Positions 42,766 to 53,163 of a stretch of DNA of 64,000 bases are shown here, one piece after another. Origin of the DNA: an uncultured Oligoflexales bacterium (GTDB lineage: Bacteria; Bdellovibrionota_B; Oligoflexia; Oligoflexales; JAPPIL01); the NCBI GenBank assembly GCA_958296095.1, contig OY282434.1:806001-870000 (forward strand), read 5' to 3'. Position numbers and translations under genes: made by a program. The stretch's first letter is position 1, and the number at the start of each line of letters is the position of its first letter. A model generated the notes under the pieces. The model did no database searches and had not been told where the DNA came from. It was given only the letters and a program-made list of their open reading frames with translations.

Positions 42766-45756
42766 TTAATTCGGCGTAATACTATCGAGCAAAGCCTGAT
42801 GCTCGGATGCTGAGCTGACCTGTTTATGTAAGTCAAGCAGTTTTTTTAGAGCCTCACGGTTGTCGGTGTGTTTGACGGTAAAGTTAATATGTCCCTCCAG
42901 TTCCTTGGCTATCTTGTTCGCCAACTCCATACTATCCGCATCATCTGCGGCAGACATCTCGTCCATAGTGGTATAGCTGGAAAGAACGTAGGATTTAATA
43001 ATGGCATGCAACATCTCGTAATGATATGCAAACAGTTTGCGGCTATCGTGCAAAATCGACCACTCGACCAGGTTTAGCGACTGCCCCGCGAACAGCGGCA
43101 ACTGTCGGGCAACGCGTTCTTCGCCTGCCTCTTTAATCATAGCATCAATGCGCTCCGATGCATCCTTTGCTTCCTTAACAGCTTGCTCATCATCAGGATT
43201 CTCTGCAGCCTTTTTGCTCAGCCGCTTGAAATCATCTAGATGCTCGTCAAGCTGCTTGTCAAAAGCAGTTATTGCTGAGCTTAATTTATCCAAGATCCTT
43301 TCATACATCTTTATCGTATCATTTGCTAAATTTTTTATAAGTTTCTCTACCCGCGTCGCATAAATATTGTCATAATTATCCCACAGCTCGCGTAGCTCAG
43401 CTTCTAGTTTAGTTCCTGTAGCTTGCTTGTGGGCAGCGACATAGGCTTCAAAGTTATCGTAAGTTTCCCTAGGGTCAGGCAGATAAAAGTCAACGATTTC
43501 CTTAAATATGTCTTCTTTTTCTAATACACTATAATCCTCGGCACGCAGCTCAGTTAGATATTCGTTTATATGTTTAATTTCTTTTTTAGCCCCTTGCAGA
43601 GCCGCGGGAGTGTTCGCTTCATGCAGGTTTTCTAGTAGCAGATCAATTGAGAAATCTGCGATCACTGAGAGAGCGCGTATCACTGATCTTCCAGCAAGTT
43701 CAGCACTGCCTGCCTCTTCAATCATAGCTTCCATTATAGCATAAGTGCCCTTCTCTGCATTCCTCGCTTCCTTAACAGCTTGCTCATCATCAGGATTCTC
43801 TGCAGCCTTTTTGCTCAGCCGCTTTAAATCATCTAGATGCTCGTCAAGCTGCTTGTCAAAAGCAGTTATTTCTGATTCTCCTCCGACCTCAGTAGCCTTA
43901 TCTTGGAGATTACCACCCTCCGTAGTGAGCCCACGCTCAGGTGCTTGATTCGAAGCTTCTGTTATCTTCTGTTGGGCAACGCGTTCTTCTCCGAGTAAGA
44001 AGTACGTGTCAATCTCGATCCGGCGTGCGCTGAGGACTTCTCTAGATTCATCAGATTCATCCCAAACGCTGGGTAGTGTGAAGGTTAATTTCTCCGTACT
44101 GATGTCAAACCGTTCCAGCACGGCATCGACCAGTTGTTTAGCCTGTTGCACATCCTTGCTATAGTTTATGATAAAGGGCAGGGGATTTTTCACGTTAAAG
44201 CTCACCCAAGGATTGTCTTCAGGAAGAATGTCCCGTAAAATATCACCAGGATTCGTCCTCCCAATGTCGCCGTACGCCCACATCATGGCCAGCAAGAGGT
44301 CTTTGTCCAGATACTTATCAACGAGTTGTGGCGTGTAGATTTCTCTAGCATACGCCTCTAGCAGATCCATTTTAAAATATAGCGACTCTTCCTCCTCCAT
44401 ATCCATTGTGCGGTGAATTCGTGGCTGTTGCTTTGCTATGGGGACTATGGAGGAGCTGTAGAACTCAGCTAAACTCGTGTAGCCAGCCTGCGCGTAAATT
44501 TCTCCTAGTGCCCGGCGAGCATCCTGGTTGTGTGCATCGAGTGCCACCGCCTCCCGCAGTTTGGATAGCACCTCTTGCGGCTCTACCTCCGCCGAGTTGT
44601 GTAGACGCACAGTTTCCTCGTAGAGCTGTCGCGCTTCGGCAGTGAAATCATACGTGCGGGAATCTTCGATCAGTTGTGCCACACTCTGATCACCACTGCC
44701 TGCCTGTTGGGCAATACGATGTGCGGCCCGCAGTAATTTGTAATGGTTTAATATGCCGCCACTGCGGATGTTGTTCACCATAGGGGTAGAAGTTTTTTGC
44801 AACAGGTGAACAATTAGATCGTGGAACTCGCTCAGCTCGGGCATTGGCCTGACATCCGAGCTAACGATCGGTTTAGCTGTGAGGCTTGTGATCGCGGTGG
44901 GAGGCAGGATGGCAAACATATCGGCGAGTGCCCCGCTGACCATCGGGGTTGAGAAGCTTGTGCCCCACTCAATGCTACCGTCGGGGAACCGGTGGTAGCC
45001 TGGAGCATAGATATGGCCATTATTGGAGTAGCCGCGCATCTCACCATTAGAATCGATAGCACCGACCAAGATTGGCTCGTGTGGTCCTATGAAATATCTG
45101 GAGAACAACCTAAAGGGATTGTTGCCCGCCGCCCTAACGACAGTCGTGTAGCCAGGAAGCACATCACTCAAGCCAGGAACAGGCTTATCGCTAAAGTCCC
45201 AGCCAAAGCCAAATGCATCCTCGATACAACACGAGAAGTTGAGAACGTCAAGTCTGCTTATGCTACCATGAAGATCTTGTGGATCAATCTTGCTACCGTT
45301 GTTCTCGTTGGCGTTGATCAAAAAATTTAATTCACCAAGAACACTGATCCCAAACGGAGGTTTACCCACCGCGAGACTAGTGACATAGAGACCATGTGTA
45401 CCAAGTCGCGTCGAGGAAGCGTTCGCGGCAAGTTCTTCCTGCAATTCCTGCCCGACCCGCACGACGGAAGCATCTTGTAAGGCCTCGTAAGAAATTCTCC
45501 CACCTTCGCCGTCGTCGCCCTGAAAGACATCCCAAATACCGACAGTTGGTCGATAAAAGCCTTCTTTTGTAGCCAAATCCAAACGAGCCAACCAGCGACG
45601 TGCCTCAGGCGTGAACACCGCCTCCTGCCCCCAATAATGCGGCAACCGCCCAAATCTCTTCGAAATAAAAGATTTCCCGCCTAAACCAGGTAACGCCTTT
45701 GCTTGCGCCAGGCCAGCGGCCAGGACAAAGACTGCTATAGTAATTGTATACTTCAT
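42766..45756 (-). CDS. Secreted subtilase (S8 peptidase) with helical C-terminal region
   Basis: A signal peptide (VFVLAAGLAQA) is followed by a peptidase domain with the S8 triad: Asp76 in VGIWDVFQ, His121 in LGTHGLYVTS and Ser267 in WGTSFSTPMVSG, with the oxyanion Asn in RAAGNN. From about residue 380 a TPR-like part follows (KLREAVALDAHNQDARRALG), then long helices. One helical segment (ITAFDKQLDEHLDD, RLSKKAAENPDDEQAVKEA) occurs twice, near residues 640 and 845, almost identical also in DNA. The 996-aa size far exceeds a minimal subtilase, so the tail probably binds partners. ATG 45756 has GGAG upstream. Confidence 0.85.
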   Translation of the reverse strand: MKYTITIAVFVLAAGLAQAKALPGLGGKSFISKRFGRLPHYWGQEAVFTPEARRWLARLDLATKEGFYRPTVGIWDVFQGDDGEGGRISYEALQDASVVRVGQELQEELAANASSTRLGTHGLYVTSLAVGKPPFGISVLGELNFLINANENNGSKIDPQDLHGSISRLDVLNFSCCIEDAFGFGWDFSDKPVPGLSDVLPGYTTVVRAAGNNPFRLFSRYFIGPHEPILVGAIDSNGEMRGYSNNGHIYAPGYHRFPDGSIEWGTSFSTPMVSGALADMFAILPPTAITSLTAKPIVSSDVRPMPELSEFHDLIVHLLQKTSTPMVNNIRSGGILNHYKLLRAAHRIAQQAGSGDQSVAQLIEDSRTYDFTAEARQLYEETVRLHNSAEVEPQEVLSKLREAVALDAHNQDARRALGEIYAQAGYTSLAEFYSSSIVPIAKQQPRIHRTMDMEEEESLYFKMDLLEAYAREIYTPQLVDKYLDKDLLLAMMWAYGDIGRTNPGDILRDILPEDNPWVSFNVKNPLPFIINYSKDVQQAKQLVDAVLERFDISTEKLTFTLPSVWDESDESREVLSARRIEIDTYFLLGEERVAQQKITEASNQAPERGLTTEGGNLQDKATEVGGESEITAFDKQLDEHLDDLKRLSKKAAENPDDEQAVKEARNAEKGTYAIMEAMIEEAGSAELAGRSVIRALSVIADFSIDLLLENLHEANTPAALQGAKKEIKHINEYLTELRAEDYSVLEKEDIFKEIVDFYLPDPRETYDNFEAYVAAHKQATGTKLEAELRELWDNYDNIYATRVEKLIKNLANDTIKMYERILDKLSSAITAFDKQLDEHLDDFKRLSKKAAENPDDEQAVKEAKDASERIDAMIKEAGEERVARQLPLFAGQSLNLVEWSILHDSRKLFAYHYEMLHAIIKSYVLSSYTTMDEMSAADDADSMELANKIAKELEGHINFTVKHTDNREALKKLLDLHKQVSSASEHQALLDSITPN

Positions 45757-45856
45757 TTAATCTCCGAACTCATCGTCAATAAACAACCGCACGCCAACGT
45801 ATACTAAAGTAAGTATCGCGTCAATAGTATATTATCAAACCCTATGTAATTTTATT

Positions 45857-46630
45857 GCGCCACGCTGCGCTGCGCTACGGCTTTTTTGTATCGCTCGCTT
45901 CCTAGCTCATCGCTACGCGATGCTTTTTGTATCGCTCGCTTCCTAGCTCGCTGCATGTTCTCAGGCCACTCTGCGCGCCCCCTCTGCTTGCTATAAGGCT
46001 CCTCGGCGGCTGCCCCCACCTCTTGCCCACCGAGAGCCCCATGAAGGGCTGAGCGAGACCGTGCGAAAACTCGACCACAAATATTGCCAATACTGCCGTC
46101 GGATTATTCTTTAGCATAGGGCATGTGCTTACACTTAACTCAAGGAGAGTTTCTCGGCAGGTCTGCGCTCTGCCAAGACAACGGAGACTTGTGCTAAGTA
46201 GGGTCTTTGCCTCTCGGCGGCTGCCCCCACCTCTTGCCCACCGAGGGCTTCATGAACGGCAGAGCGAGACCGTTCGCTGCGCTACGGCTTTTTTGTATCG
46301 CTCGCTTCCTAGCTCATCGCTACGCGATGCTTTTTGTATCGCTCGCTTCCTAGCTCGCTGCATGTTCTCAGGCCACTCTGCGCGCCCCCTCTGCTTGCTA
46401 TAAGGCTCCTCGGCGGCTGCCCCCACCTCTTGCCCACCGAGAGCCCCATGAAGGGCTGAGCGAGACCGTGCGAAAACTCGACCACAAATATTGCCAATAC
46501 TGCCGTCGGATTATTCTTTAGCATAGGGCATGTGCTTACACTTAACTCAAGGAGAGTTTCTCGGCAGGTCTGCGCTCTGCCAAGACAACGGAGACTTGCG
46601 ATAAGTAGTGTCTGTGCTACGCGGCTCTTT
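45857..46630. repeat. Mosaic repeat block R10 with a direct duplication
   Basis: Two full cores in inverse orientation relative to R1-R8, at 46026-46161 and 46433-46568. About 324 bp (45868-46191) recur at 46275-46598, offset 407. Between the copies is a broken core piece at about 46236-46275. The right end (CTACGCGGCTCTTTG) touches the TAA of mnmE, here in the orientation opposite to that seen at other genes. Confidence 0.88.
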
Positions 46631-46631
46631 G

Positions 46632-47978
46632 TTATTTGCCAAGACAAAACTGGGTGAAAATGTTATTGAGAATTTCATCGCTGCTGACTTTGCCAAGCAG
46701 TTCTTCTACCGCGGCAAGTGCCTGCTGTACCTCAAAAGCCACACACTCCTCATAAGCTTCGCCGCCAAGTTCTCGCTGTGCAGCAAGCAACGCCGTCTGG
46801 GCGCGCTGTAGGGCGTGATAATGCCGTTCACAACTGATGAAAGCACTATCTGCCGCGGGAGTGTTGCCATCGAACTCTGCCACCAACCTCGCTCGCAACG
46901 CGCCGATGCCTGCACCTGTCTTGCACGAGATGAGTAGCGTCTGCGGAGGAGCTTGCACTTCAACGAGATCGCACTTGTTGATAACCTCAACGATATGGCG
47001 TGCTGCCGTCGCCTCAGGACGTGCCTGCGGAGCTTCTGCACTAGCAAGCCGACAGACAAGGTCACAATCTGTCAGCAAGGCCAGCGCCTTTTGCACGCCA
47101 TGCTGTTCAACGTCGTCGTCGCTGCTGCGAATCCCTGCGGTGTCGGTAATTTTAAATAGCCGGCCCTCTATCAACAGCGTGTCTTCAAGATAATCACGGG
47201 TCGTGCCTGGCTGGTCGCTAACGATAGCACGTTCTCTACCTAGTAATGCGTTGAGCAGCGATGATTTACCCACATTGGGCATACCAATCAGAGCCAGGCG
47301 CAGTCCGTCTTTGGCAATGCGCCCCTGCTGGTAACTAGCCAGTAGCAAGTCAATTTGTTGCTGGGCCTCGTGCAGGACTTGGGCAATCGTCTGGTGTTGC
47401 ACCGTCTGTGCCTCCCGCTCATCGGGAAAATCAATCAAGGCATTGAGCAAACTCAACGCCTGCAACAACCCAGCTCGCAATGCGTCAATGTGCTGATGAA
47501 ACGCACCAAAAGCAAGGCTTTGTGCCGCACGCCACTGTGCCTCAGTGGCAGCTGCACTCAGCTGAGCAATGCCTTCCGCCGCTGTAAGGTCGAGTTTGCC
47601 GTTAAGAAAAGCCCGCTTGCTAAATTCCCCCGCAACTGCAGCACGAATGCCATGGGCATGCAGGAGGGCAAGAATTCTGCGCGGCACGTACTGCCCGCCG
47701 TGACAGTGAATTTCAACCACATCTTGCCCCGTGTAGGAGTGCGGCGCGGCAAAGTAGACAACGAGCGCGGTGTCGATGATGTCTGTGCCATCGACAAGGC
47801 GGCAGAGATAAAATTGGCGTGCCTGCCAGTGTGAATTTTTCTTGCGCACAATTTTGGCCAGCAATGGCAGCAGTTCATCCCCAGAGATGCGGATGATGGC
47901 AACGGCCGCGCGCTCAACCCCGCTAGCGATGGCCGCGATCGGCTCGCGGTCGTATTGGAGGATACTGGCTTCAGACAT
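46632..47978 (-). CDS. mnmE: tRNA modification GTPase MnmE
   Basis: MnmE works with MnmG to modify U34 of several tRNAs. The 448-aa product has the N-terminal tetrahydrofolate-binding domain ([20 protein letters not shown]), the G domain with [20 protein letters not shown] and NKCD, and the C-terminal FCLGK with the catalytic Cys. The ATG at 47978 overlaps the uppP stop by eight bases; an upstream in-frame start would lie inside uppP. Repeat block R10 begins at its stop codon, but the C-terminus is complete. Confidence 0.95.
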   Translation of the reverse strand: MSEASILQYDREPIAAIASGVERAAVAIIRISGDELLPLLAKIVRKKNSHWQARQFYLCRLVDGTDIIDTALVVYFAAPHSYTGQDVVEIHCHGGQYVPRRILALLHAHGIRAAVAGEFSKRAFLNGKLDLTAAEGIAQLSAAATEAQWRAAQSLAFGAFHQHIDALRAGLLQALSLLNALIDFPDEREAQTVQHQTIAQVLHEAQQQIDLLLASYQQGRIAKDGLRLALIGMPNVGKSSLLNALLGRERAIVSDQPGTTRDYLEDTLLIEGRLFKITDTAGIRSSDDDVEQHGVQKALALLTDCDLVCRLASAEAPQARPEATAARHIVEVINKCDLVEVQAPPQTLLISCKTGAGIGALRARLVAEFDGNTPAADSAFISCERHYHALQRAQTALLAAQRELGGEAYEECVAFEVQQALAAVEELLGKVSSDEILNNIFTQFCLGK

Positions 47979-48753
47979 TGCCATACAGCAACCACAGGCT
48001 AACGATGCCTGCCAGCACCAGACGGTAGATAGCAAACACCCCGAAACCAATGCGATCGATGCAGCTCAGCAACAGCTTGATGACCAGTAAGCCCGTGACC
48101 GCACTGACCAGCACACCGAGCAGGAAGTGGGGTTCGGTCAAGAACGCTATCAGCTCACGGCCATTCAGTAGCAGTGCCCCCAATGTCACTGGCGTGCCGA
48201 GAAGAAAGGAAAACTTAACACTTGCCTGCCGTGTCAACCCCAACATGCGTCCACCGAGCATCGCCACCCCGCTGCGAGATACACCTGGCACAAGTGCGAG
48301 CATTTGCCCCAAGCCAATCACTGCGGCATGACGCAGCGACAGCGTCTCGATAGTGAGCCTTTGTGGACAGCGACGATCACACCACCACAAGGCAACTCCC
48401 ACCAACGCTAGCGGCATGACAACCACCGCGATCTGATGCAGATGGGTGGCAATTAACTCCTGCCCCAGCAAGCCAACCACGGCAATGGGTAGCGAGGCAA
48501 TGACGAGACAGGGAGCAAGATGCGGACGACGACGGGCGAGCAACTCATGCCGTAGCAACCCATGCCAGTCACGCCCGAAATAAATCAACAGCGATAGCAG
48601 TGTGCCACTGTGAAAAGCGAGGTTCAACAGCAGCGGCAAGTCTTCTCCCGCCAATAGATTACCGTAGATAATAAGGTGTGCCGAACTGGAGATGGGTAAA
48701 AACTCCGTCACCCCCTGCAAAATTCCTAGAACCACAATGTGAACAGTGCCCAT
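47971..48753 (-). CDS. uppP: Undecaprenyl-diphosphatase UppP (BacA)
   Basis: UppP recycles the lipid carrier for peptidoglycan and other envelope polymers. The 260-aa membrane protein shows both active-site motifs: GVTEFLPISSSAHLI near residue 15 and VPGVSRSGVAMLGGRMLGL near residue 150, with about eight hydrophobic segments. ATG 48753 is preceded by GGTGGGA. It overlaps mnmE by eight bases, an operon of cell-envelope and tRNA functions. Confidence 0.94.
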   Translation of the reverse strand: MGTVHIVVLGILQGVTEFLPISSSAHLIIYGNLLAGEDLPLLLNLAFHSGTLLSLLIYFGRDWHGLLRHELLARRRPHLAPCLVIASLPIAVVGLLGQELIATHLHQIAVVVMPLALVGVALWWCDRRCPQRLTIETLSLRHAAVIGLGQMLALVPGVSRSGVAMLGGRMLGLTRQASVKFSFLLGTPVTLGALLLNGRELIAFLTEPHFLLGVLVSAVTGLLVIKLLLSCIDRIGFGVFAIYRLVLAGIVSLWLLYGNV

Positions 48754-49017
48754 CTCGTTTTCCCACCCTTCTTTCAAGGTATCGCAGAGCCATTTGTGTG
48801 TGCAACCTCTATGCCCCGTGCCACAGTATTTGCCCCTCCTAGCTCGTGGCAACGCGGCCGAACACAAAAAAACTCAGCAATGGCACTTGTCGAGCAGCTA
48901 TTATCTAGGTATCTTGCCGTGGTTTGCTTTTGGGAGCGGGGCGAGGGGTTATGCAACCTTCTGACTCAATTGGTGGTTATAGGATTACAGGTGAACTTCA
49001 CCGCACGTAAGGTGGGA

Positions 49018-50367
49018 ATGACCCAACCTCCCTCGCCTGGGTGCGCCATGCTCATGGCGGCTAACAAGGCGAAGTGGATCTTAGGCTGGCTGGCAGTGTT
49101 GCTGTTGCCAGTAGCAGAAGGCTCGTCACGCCTCAGCGAGGACTTGCAGCAAATTCACGCGACGTATCAGCAAGAACGCAATTGGTTCGCGGCCACCGAC
49201 TGGTTGCAGGTGCAGATCAAACAGCAGCGACTTGCCCTGCCCGCGTATGTGTGGGTCACCAACCTCGTGCCACCACGTTTACAAGGCACGAACCTCTATC
49301 AGGTCTGCCGCACTTGTTTTTTGCGCGGCGATACAGGTCGTGCCCAGGACTATCTGCGCGACCAGCACAGGTGGGTCGAGGGGCTACACACCTATCGGCA
49401 AGCGGCAGGGCAATTGACCCAAGCCGCGTGGTGGAGCAATGCCAGTCAGCGGGCACGCGGGTTTTTGCATCGCCTCTATCGTGAGCGGGGCGCGCTGAGC
49501 ACGGTGATCGTTGCCTTGACTTGGTTGCCCTACACCGCCATTACTGAAGGAGTGATCGAGCCAATACTTATCGGCCCGCTACATGCCATCTGCCCGCTCT
49601 TTCAAGTCGCCTACTTCGGCACGATCAATTTCACCCACACACTCTACAGAAATGTGCGCCACAGCAGCACTTTTGGGGGTGATACTCTCACGCTGTCCAG
49701 TCGCCTGAGGCTCGCATTGAGTGGCTGGCAGCGGTTTCCACGCGGCACCTGGCAGATCGCGGGCGAGGAGGTCCGTAGTAAGGATATTACCAAGGACATT
49801 GCCACCGCAGGCGACGATACCGTGCTGGTGCATTTGCTGTCATCGCCATTGCGTCCGATCATCGCTGCCGCGCTGCTGGCAACAGAGACAACACCTACGA
49901 CAGAGCCGCGCCCAGAGGTGATGTGGCAGAGCGTGCAGCGAGAACTCACTCAGGCTAACCTGCTACGGCGGATTTATTTCGTCGACACAACCATTGCCGC
50001 GGCACGACTTCTGATCGCACTGCATGCCAGTCATCTCGATGCCAGTTTGCGGGACGGGACCTTGCCCGCAGCAACCTACCGTCAACTGCAAGGGCAACTC
50101 GGTGCATTGCAGCGAGAAGTCTTTACCCTGGAATTGCATTTAAAGAAATTGATCGTCATTACACAAGTGCTGGACAACAGTCACAACGACATGGTGTGGG
50201 TTAACTTTCAGCAGCCAGCCAAACTGACCCAACAAGCCCTGCACGCTCTGCTCGCCGATTTGCGGCGTATTCTACAATTTCAGACCAGTGATAATACGCG
50301 CTTGGCCCGGCGGGTGGCCGAGTTCGCTGAATATGATTTCATGTTGAATATAACTGCTAAAAAATGA
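49018..50367 (+). CDS. Exported or membrane protein of unknown family
   Basis: The most likely start is ATG 49018 after AGGTGGGA, or a later ATG near 49048, giving a signal-like segment (ILGWLAVLLLPVAEGSS). The 449-aa product is helical, with Arg/Gln-rich segments and a hydrophobic part near residues 155-210 (STVIVALTWLPYTAITEGV, LHAICPLFQVAYFG). It is divergent from uppP and starts a run with 50383-51105 and 51080-52027. In general design it recalls the membrane protein at 20588-22396, but no clear homology can be shown by eye. Confidence 0.55.
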   Translation: MTQPPSPGCAMLMAANKAKWILGWLAVLLLPVAEGSSRLSEDLQQIHATYQQERNWFAATDWLQVQIKQQRLALPAYVWVTNLVPPRLQGTNLYQVCRTCFLRGDTGRAQDYLRDQHRWVEGLHTYRQAAGQLTQAAWWSNASQRARGFLHRLYRERGALSTVIVALTWLPYTAITEGVIEPILIGPLHAICPLFQVAYFGTINFTHTLYRNVRHSSTFGGDTLTLSSRLRLALSGWQRFPRGTWQIAGEEVRSKDITKDIATAGDDTVLVHLLSSPLRPIIAAALLATETTPTTEPRPEVMWQSVQRELTQANLLRRIYFVDTTIAAARLLIALHASHLDASLRDGTLPAATYRQLQGQLGALQREVFTLELHLKKLIVITQVLDNSHNDMVWVNFQQPAKLTQQALHALLADLRRILQFQTSDNTRLARRVAEFAEYDFMLNITAKK

Positions 50368-50382
50368 AAAAGAGAAACTTAC

Positions 50383-51105
50383 ATGCGCATAACGCTGATT
50401 TTTATTTTTACTATGCTGCTGCTAACTTCACCACTGCATGCATTGCTGGTTGATGATAGCGGCTATGCGATTAAGACAACTTATCGTGACGGCCATTATT
50501 TTTTTGCGCGCTGCCGTTTTGCTCCCCTAGTAACAGCTGCTCAGCGTCTGTCTGACTGTCAGCCATTGCATACTGAGGGTTTGCAAGCGCAGGATTTTGC
50601 GTCACTGCATCAGCGTCTGCTGGCGAAGGCTGAACGTGCTGAGCGCAGTGCAGGACGCTTGCAGAAGGTAGCCTGGGGACTGATGGCGGTAACAGCAGTG
50701 AGTGTATTGTTGACGGTGCGCAAATTACACCAGGAGAAGGTGCTGCAGATGCTCGCTGGTGCTGGTCACGGTCATCATCATGGTCTTTGGGAACGTATCT
50801 CTGCCTATTTTCCTCGCTTCGACGCTGCTCGCGCCAAGCGTTTCTTCTTCCGCGAGCAGCAGTGGCGTGTGCCAACTCTAGTAGCTCAGCTGCTGGCTAT
50901 CATCACCGCACGGCAGGAGAGTCATGCCAATCTTGACAAAAAAACGGTGTATGAGTTTTTGCAGACCGAAATTCTACAACTCACTGCGGTGCAAGACAGC
51001 GCGCTCGTGATTAACGTGCGTTCCCTGACGGCGATCGAGTTTATGCTTTACGAAATTATGCGTTTGCGGCAGGCGGAACTTGAAGAACAAGCTGCTGATC
51101 GTTGA
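50383..51105 (+). CDS. Exported single-pass membrane protein, unknown
   Basis: A signal peptide (LIFIFTMLLLTSPLHA) is followed by a short domain with two Cys (FARCRFAP, LSDCQPL), then a helix and a transmembrane segment near residues 97-112 (VAWGLMAVTAVSVLLTV). The 240-aa protein continues with a His-rich stretch (GAGHGHHHGLWERI) and helices. It begins 15 bases after the previous stop, and the response regulator start lies within its last codons, so the three are one transcript. It may be a sensor partner of that regulator; this is inference from position. Confidence 0.55.
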   Translation: MRITLIFIFTMLLLTSPLHALLVDDSGYAIKTTYRDGHYFFARCRFAPLVTAAQRLSDCQPLHTEGLQAQDFASLHQRLLAKAERAERSAGRLQKVAWGLMAVTAVSVLLTVRKLHQEKVLQMLAGAGHGHHHGLWERISAYFPRFDAARAKRFFFREQQWRVPTLVAQLLAIITARQESHANLDKKTVYEFLQTEILQLTAVQDSALVINVRSLTAIEFMLYEIMRLRQAELEEQAADR

Positions 51106-52027
51106 TGACGATAACGATGTCTGCTCCTTCTACCTCAGTGTGCTGGGCGGTGATTACGAGGTAAAGACGGCCCAGGATGGCGGCAGTGCCTTGACACTGT
51201 TTGTCGATTTTAAGCCTGATGTGGTCATACTAGATGTCGATATGCCCCAGCAGACGGGCATAGATGTCTGTCGCAAGATGCGGGTGCTGACGAAAGAAGG
51301 GCCTTATGTTGCCATTATTTTTTTGAGCGGCAACTCTTCACGAGAAAATCTTGTCATCGGCCTCTCCACAGGTGCAGATGATTACCTCGCCAAACCCTGC
51401 TCACTGCCAGAGCTTAAAGCTCGCATCAAGACCAACTTACGCATCAAGAAAATTACCGACGAACTGGCTCTGTCAAAGAAAAAACTACAGGAAGAAAACA
51501 AAAAACTCGAACACCTGACCATCACCGACGAGTTGACCGGGCTATACACGATGCGTTTTTTTACCAACCGTCTCGATGAAGAGTACTCCCGTGCTTGTCG
51601 CTACCACTATGACATCTCGGTCATTATGCTCGACCTCGATCACTTTAAGCAGGTCAACGACACCTGCAACCACATCGTCGGTTCGTACGTGTTGGCACAG
51701 GTAGGAGCAAAGGTCAAACAACAGCTACGCAGCGAAGACATTGCCGCTCGCTATGGCGGGGACGAATTTGTTATCTTGTTACCCCACACAAGTGCCGCAG
51801 GAGCTCTGTCATTGGCGACGAGGATTGCCAACTCTATCCGTAACAGCCGTTTCGTGTTGGATAAATTCAAAGTTACCATCACCGCGTCGATCGGCATCCA
51901 CACCTTCGCAGGCAACAACAAGATGACCAAAAAAGACAGCCGTGCCCTCATCCGTTCCGCCGACGAACTCCTCTACCAAGCTAAAGACAGAGGGCGTAAC
52001 TGCATCATGCATGCGGGCGTGGCCTGA
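51080..52027 (+). CDS. Response regulator with diguanylate cyclase (GGDEF) output
   Basis: The receiver domain (residues 1-120) has the acidic pair DDD near residue 10, the phosphoacceptor Asp in VVILDVDMP near residue 53 and the Lys in YLAKPCS. A coiled linker (KKKLQEENKKLEHLTITDEL) leads to the GGDEF domain with LDLDHFKQVND and RYGGDEFVILL. The inhibitory I-site RxxD is present as RSED five residues before GGDEF. The start is TTG 51080, overlapping the previous gene by 26 bases. It makes c-di-GMP; the PilZ protein at 22601-23008 is a possible receptor. Confidence 0.92.
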   Translation: MKNKLLIVDDDNDVCSFYLSVLGGDYEVKTAQDGGSALTLFVDFKPDVVILDVDMPQQTGIDVCRKMRVLTKEGPYVAIIFLSGNSSRENLVIGLSTGADDYLAKPCSLPELKARIKTNLRIKKITDELALSKKKLQEENKKLEHLTITDELTGLYTMRFFTNRLDEEYSRACRYHYDISVIMLDLDHFKQVNDTCNHIVGSYVLAQVGAKVKQQLRSEDIAARYGGDEFVILLPHTSAAGALSLATRIANSIRNSRFVLDKFKVTITASIGIHTFAGNNKMTKKDSRALIRSADELLYQAKDRGRNCIMHAGVA

Positions 52028-52056
52028 CCCACAGCATCTCTAGCGCTATGCCTGTA

Positions 52057-52905
52057 TCACATACCGTCACAAGACCACGTGTGCGCGCCCATACTTTGAC
52101 TTCTCCCTACACACTGCTGGTCGAGCGAGGGGATTTTCTCACCGCAGCGCGTGTAGGTCTCGAATTTGATATTATCCTTGCCACCGCTCTTACTTACAAC
52201 ACGTTGTAACTTGATATTGTCATCCTTACCGACCCAGAAAATAATATTAGATGCGGATAAAGGTTGACCGCTGGCTATGGCTGATAGCTTGATGGTGTTG
52301 CCATCGGTAAACTTCACGGTGAAGTGGGCATTATCCCGACCACGCCCTTCTTTCACAGAGACCGTAGCTGTGCACTCGGAGTCAGAAAAAAAATCCAAGG
52401 CACGGTGTGTTACCCTCACCAGGGGGAAAACGGCAGAACCGCCCAGTACCACCACGCCATAGCCTTTATCATCGTAGTCGCTGTCGGCAAGCGGACTGCT
52501 CGGCAAGTGCTCATCACTGTCAGCAATCTTGCTATACAACAGTAGCGTATCGTGGGTGACGTAGGCAGATTTACCTTCATTGGGGGTTCTCGTCGTCCAA
52601 GATAGCGCGGGCGGCAGGTTAGTCTTGAACCAGCTCAGCCATCTTGCCACAGATTGCGGCATTTTCACCGCGACACTATCCCGCATCCCCACCGCGCCCA
52701 ACAATGTTCTCTCTTCGTAAGACAGTTCGGTAAGTTTTTTCTCACTCCGCTCCTCGTTCACCTCGACGGGTTCAGGGCAGGCGGTCTGCTGCGTTTGCTC
52801 AGCCTGACTGCTGACAGGTTGTGCCGATCCAGTCCCAGCCCCATCATCTTGCTTAGGCGACGAGCAAGACAGCAAACTGACAGCAACTAACATCCAGCTA
52901 CGCAT
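52057..52905 (-). CDS. Lipoprotein of unknown family
   Basis: I place the start at ATG 52905, after GAGGGAG, because it gives a lipoprotein signal (MLVAVSLLSCSSPK). The longer open frame to 53148 has no such feature. The 282-aa product has a Gln/Ser/Thr linker, a charged segment (VNEERSEKKLTELSYEERTL) and a beta-rich C-terminal part with Cys (SECTATV, TRCGEK, QQCVGR, WSCDGM). No known domain is recognised. It is convergent with the GGDEF gene. Confidence 0.6.
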   Translation of the reverse strand: MRSWMLVAVSLLSCSSPKQDDGAGTGSAQPVSSQAEQTQQTACPEPVEVNEERSEKKLTELSYEERTLLGAVGMRDSVAVKMPQSVARWLSWFKTNLPPALSWTTRTPNEGKSAYVTHDTLLLYSKIADSDEHLPSSPLADSDYDDKGYGVVVLGGSAVFPLVRVTHRALDFFSDSECTATVSVKEGRGRDNAHFTVKFTDGNTIKLSAIASGQPLSASNIIFWVGKDDNIKLQRVVSKSGGKDNIKFETYTRCGEKIPSLDQQCVGRSQSMGAHTWSCDGM

Positions 52906-53163
52906 GCACTCCCTCAAAAAATATCCTCCACAACCTGCACCACTCCATCGCCCGGCAACCACACGAGCACATCGAACGATTTTTATGATCGCCTTAGGAG
53001 TATTTGCAGTTCTCGACAAAATTATTTGTAACCTGTTGATATCAAGGCTAAATTTTTTAGAGCGGGTGTCCCGCCGCCACGGTGTGCACCCCAGCTGGGG
53101 CTTGCAAAACTTCTCCCCCTGAGGTAACGGATACGCTTGTAATTCCACAGTAGAGTTGTTGCG

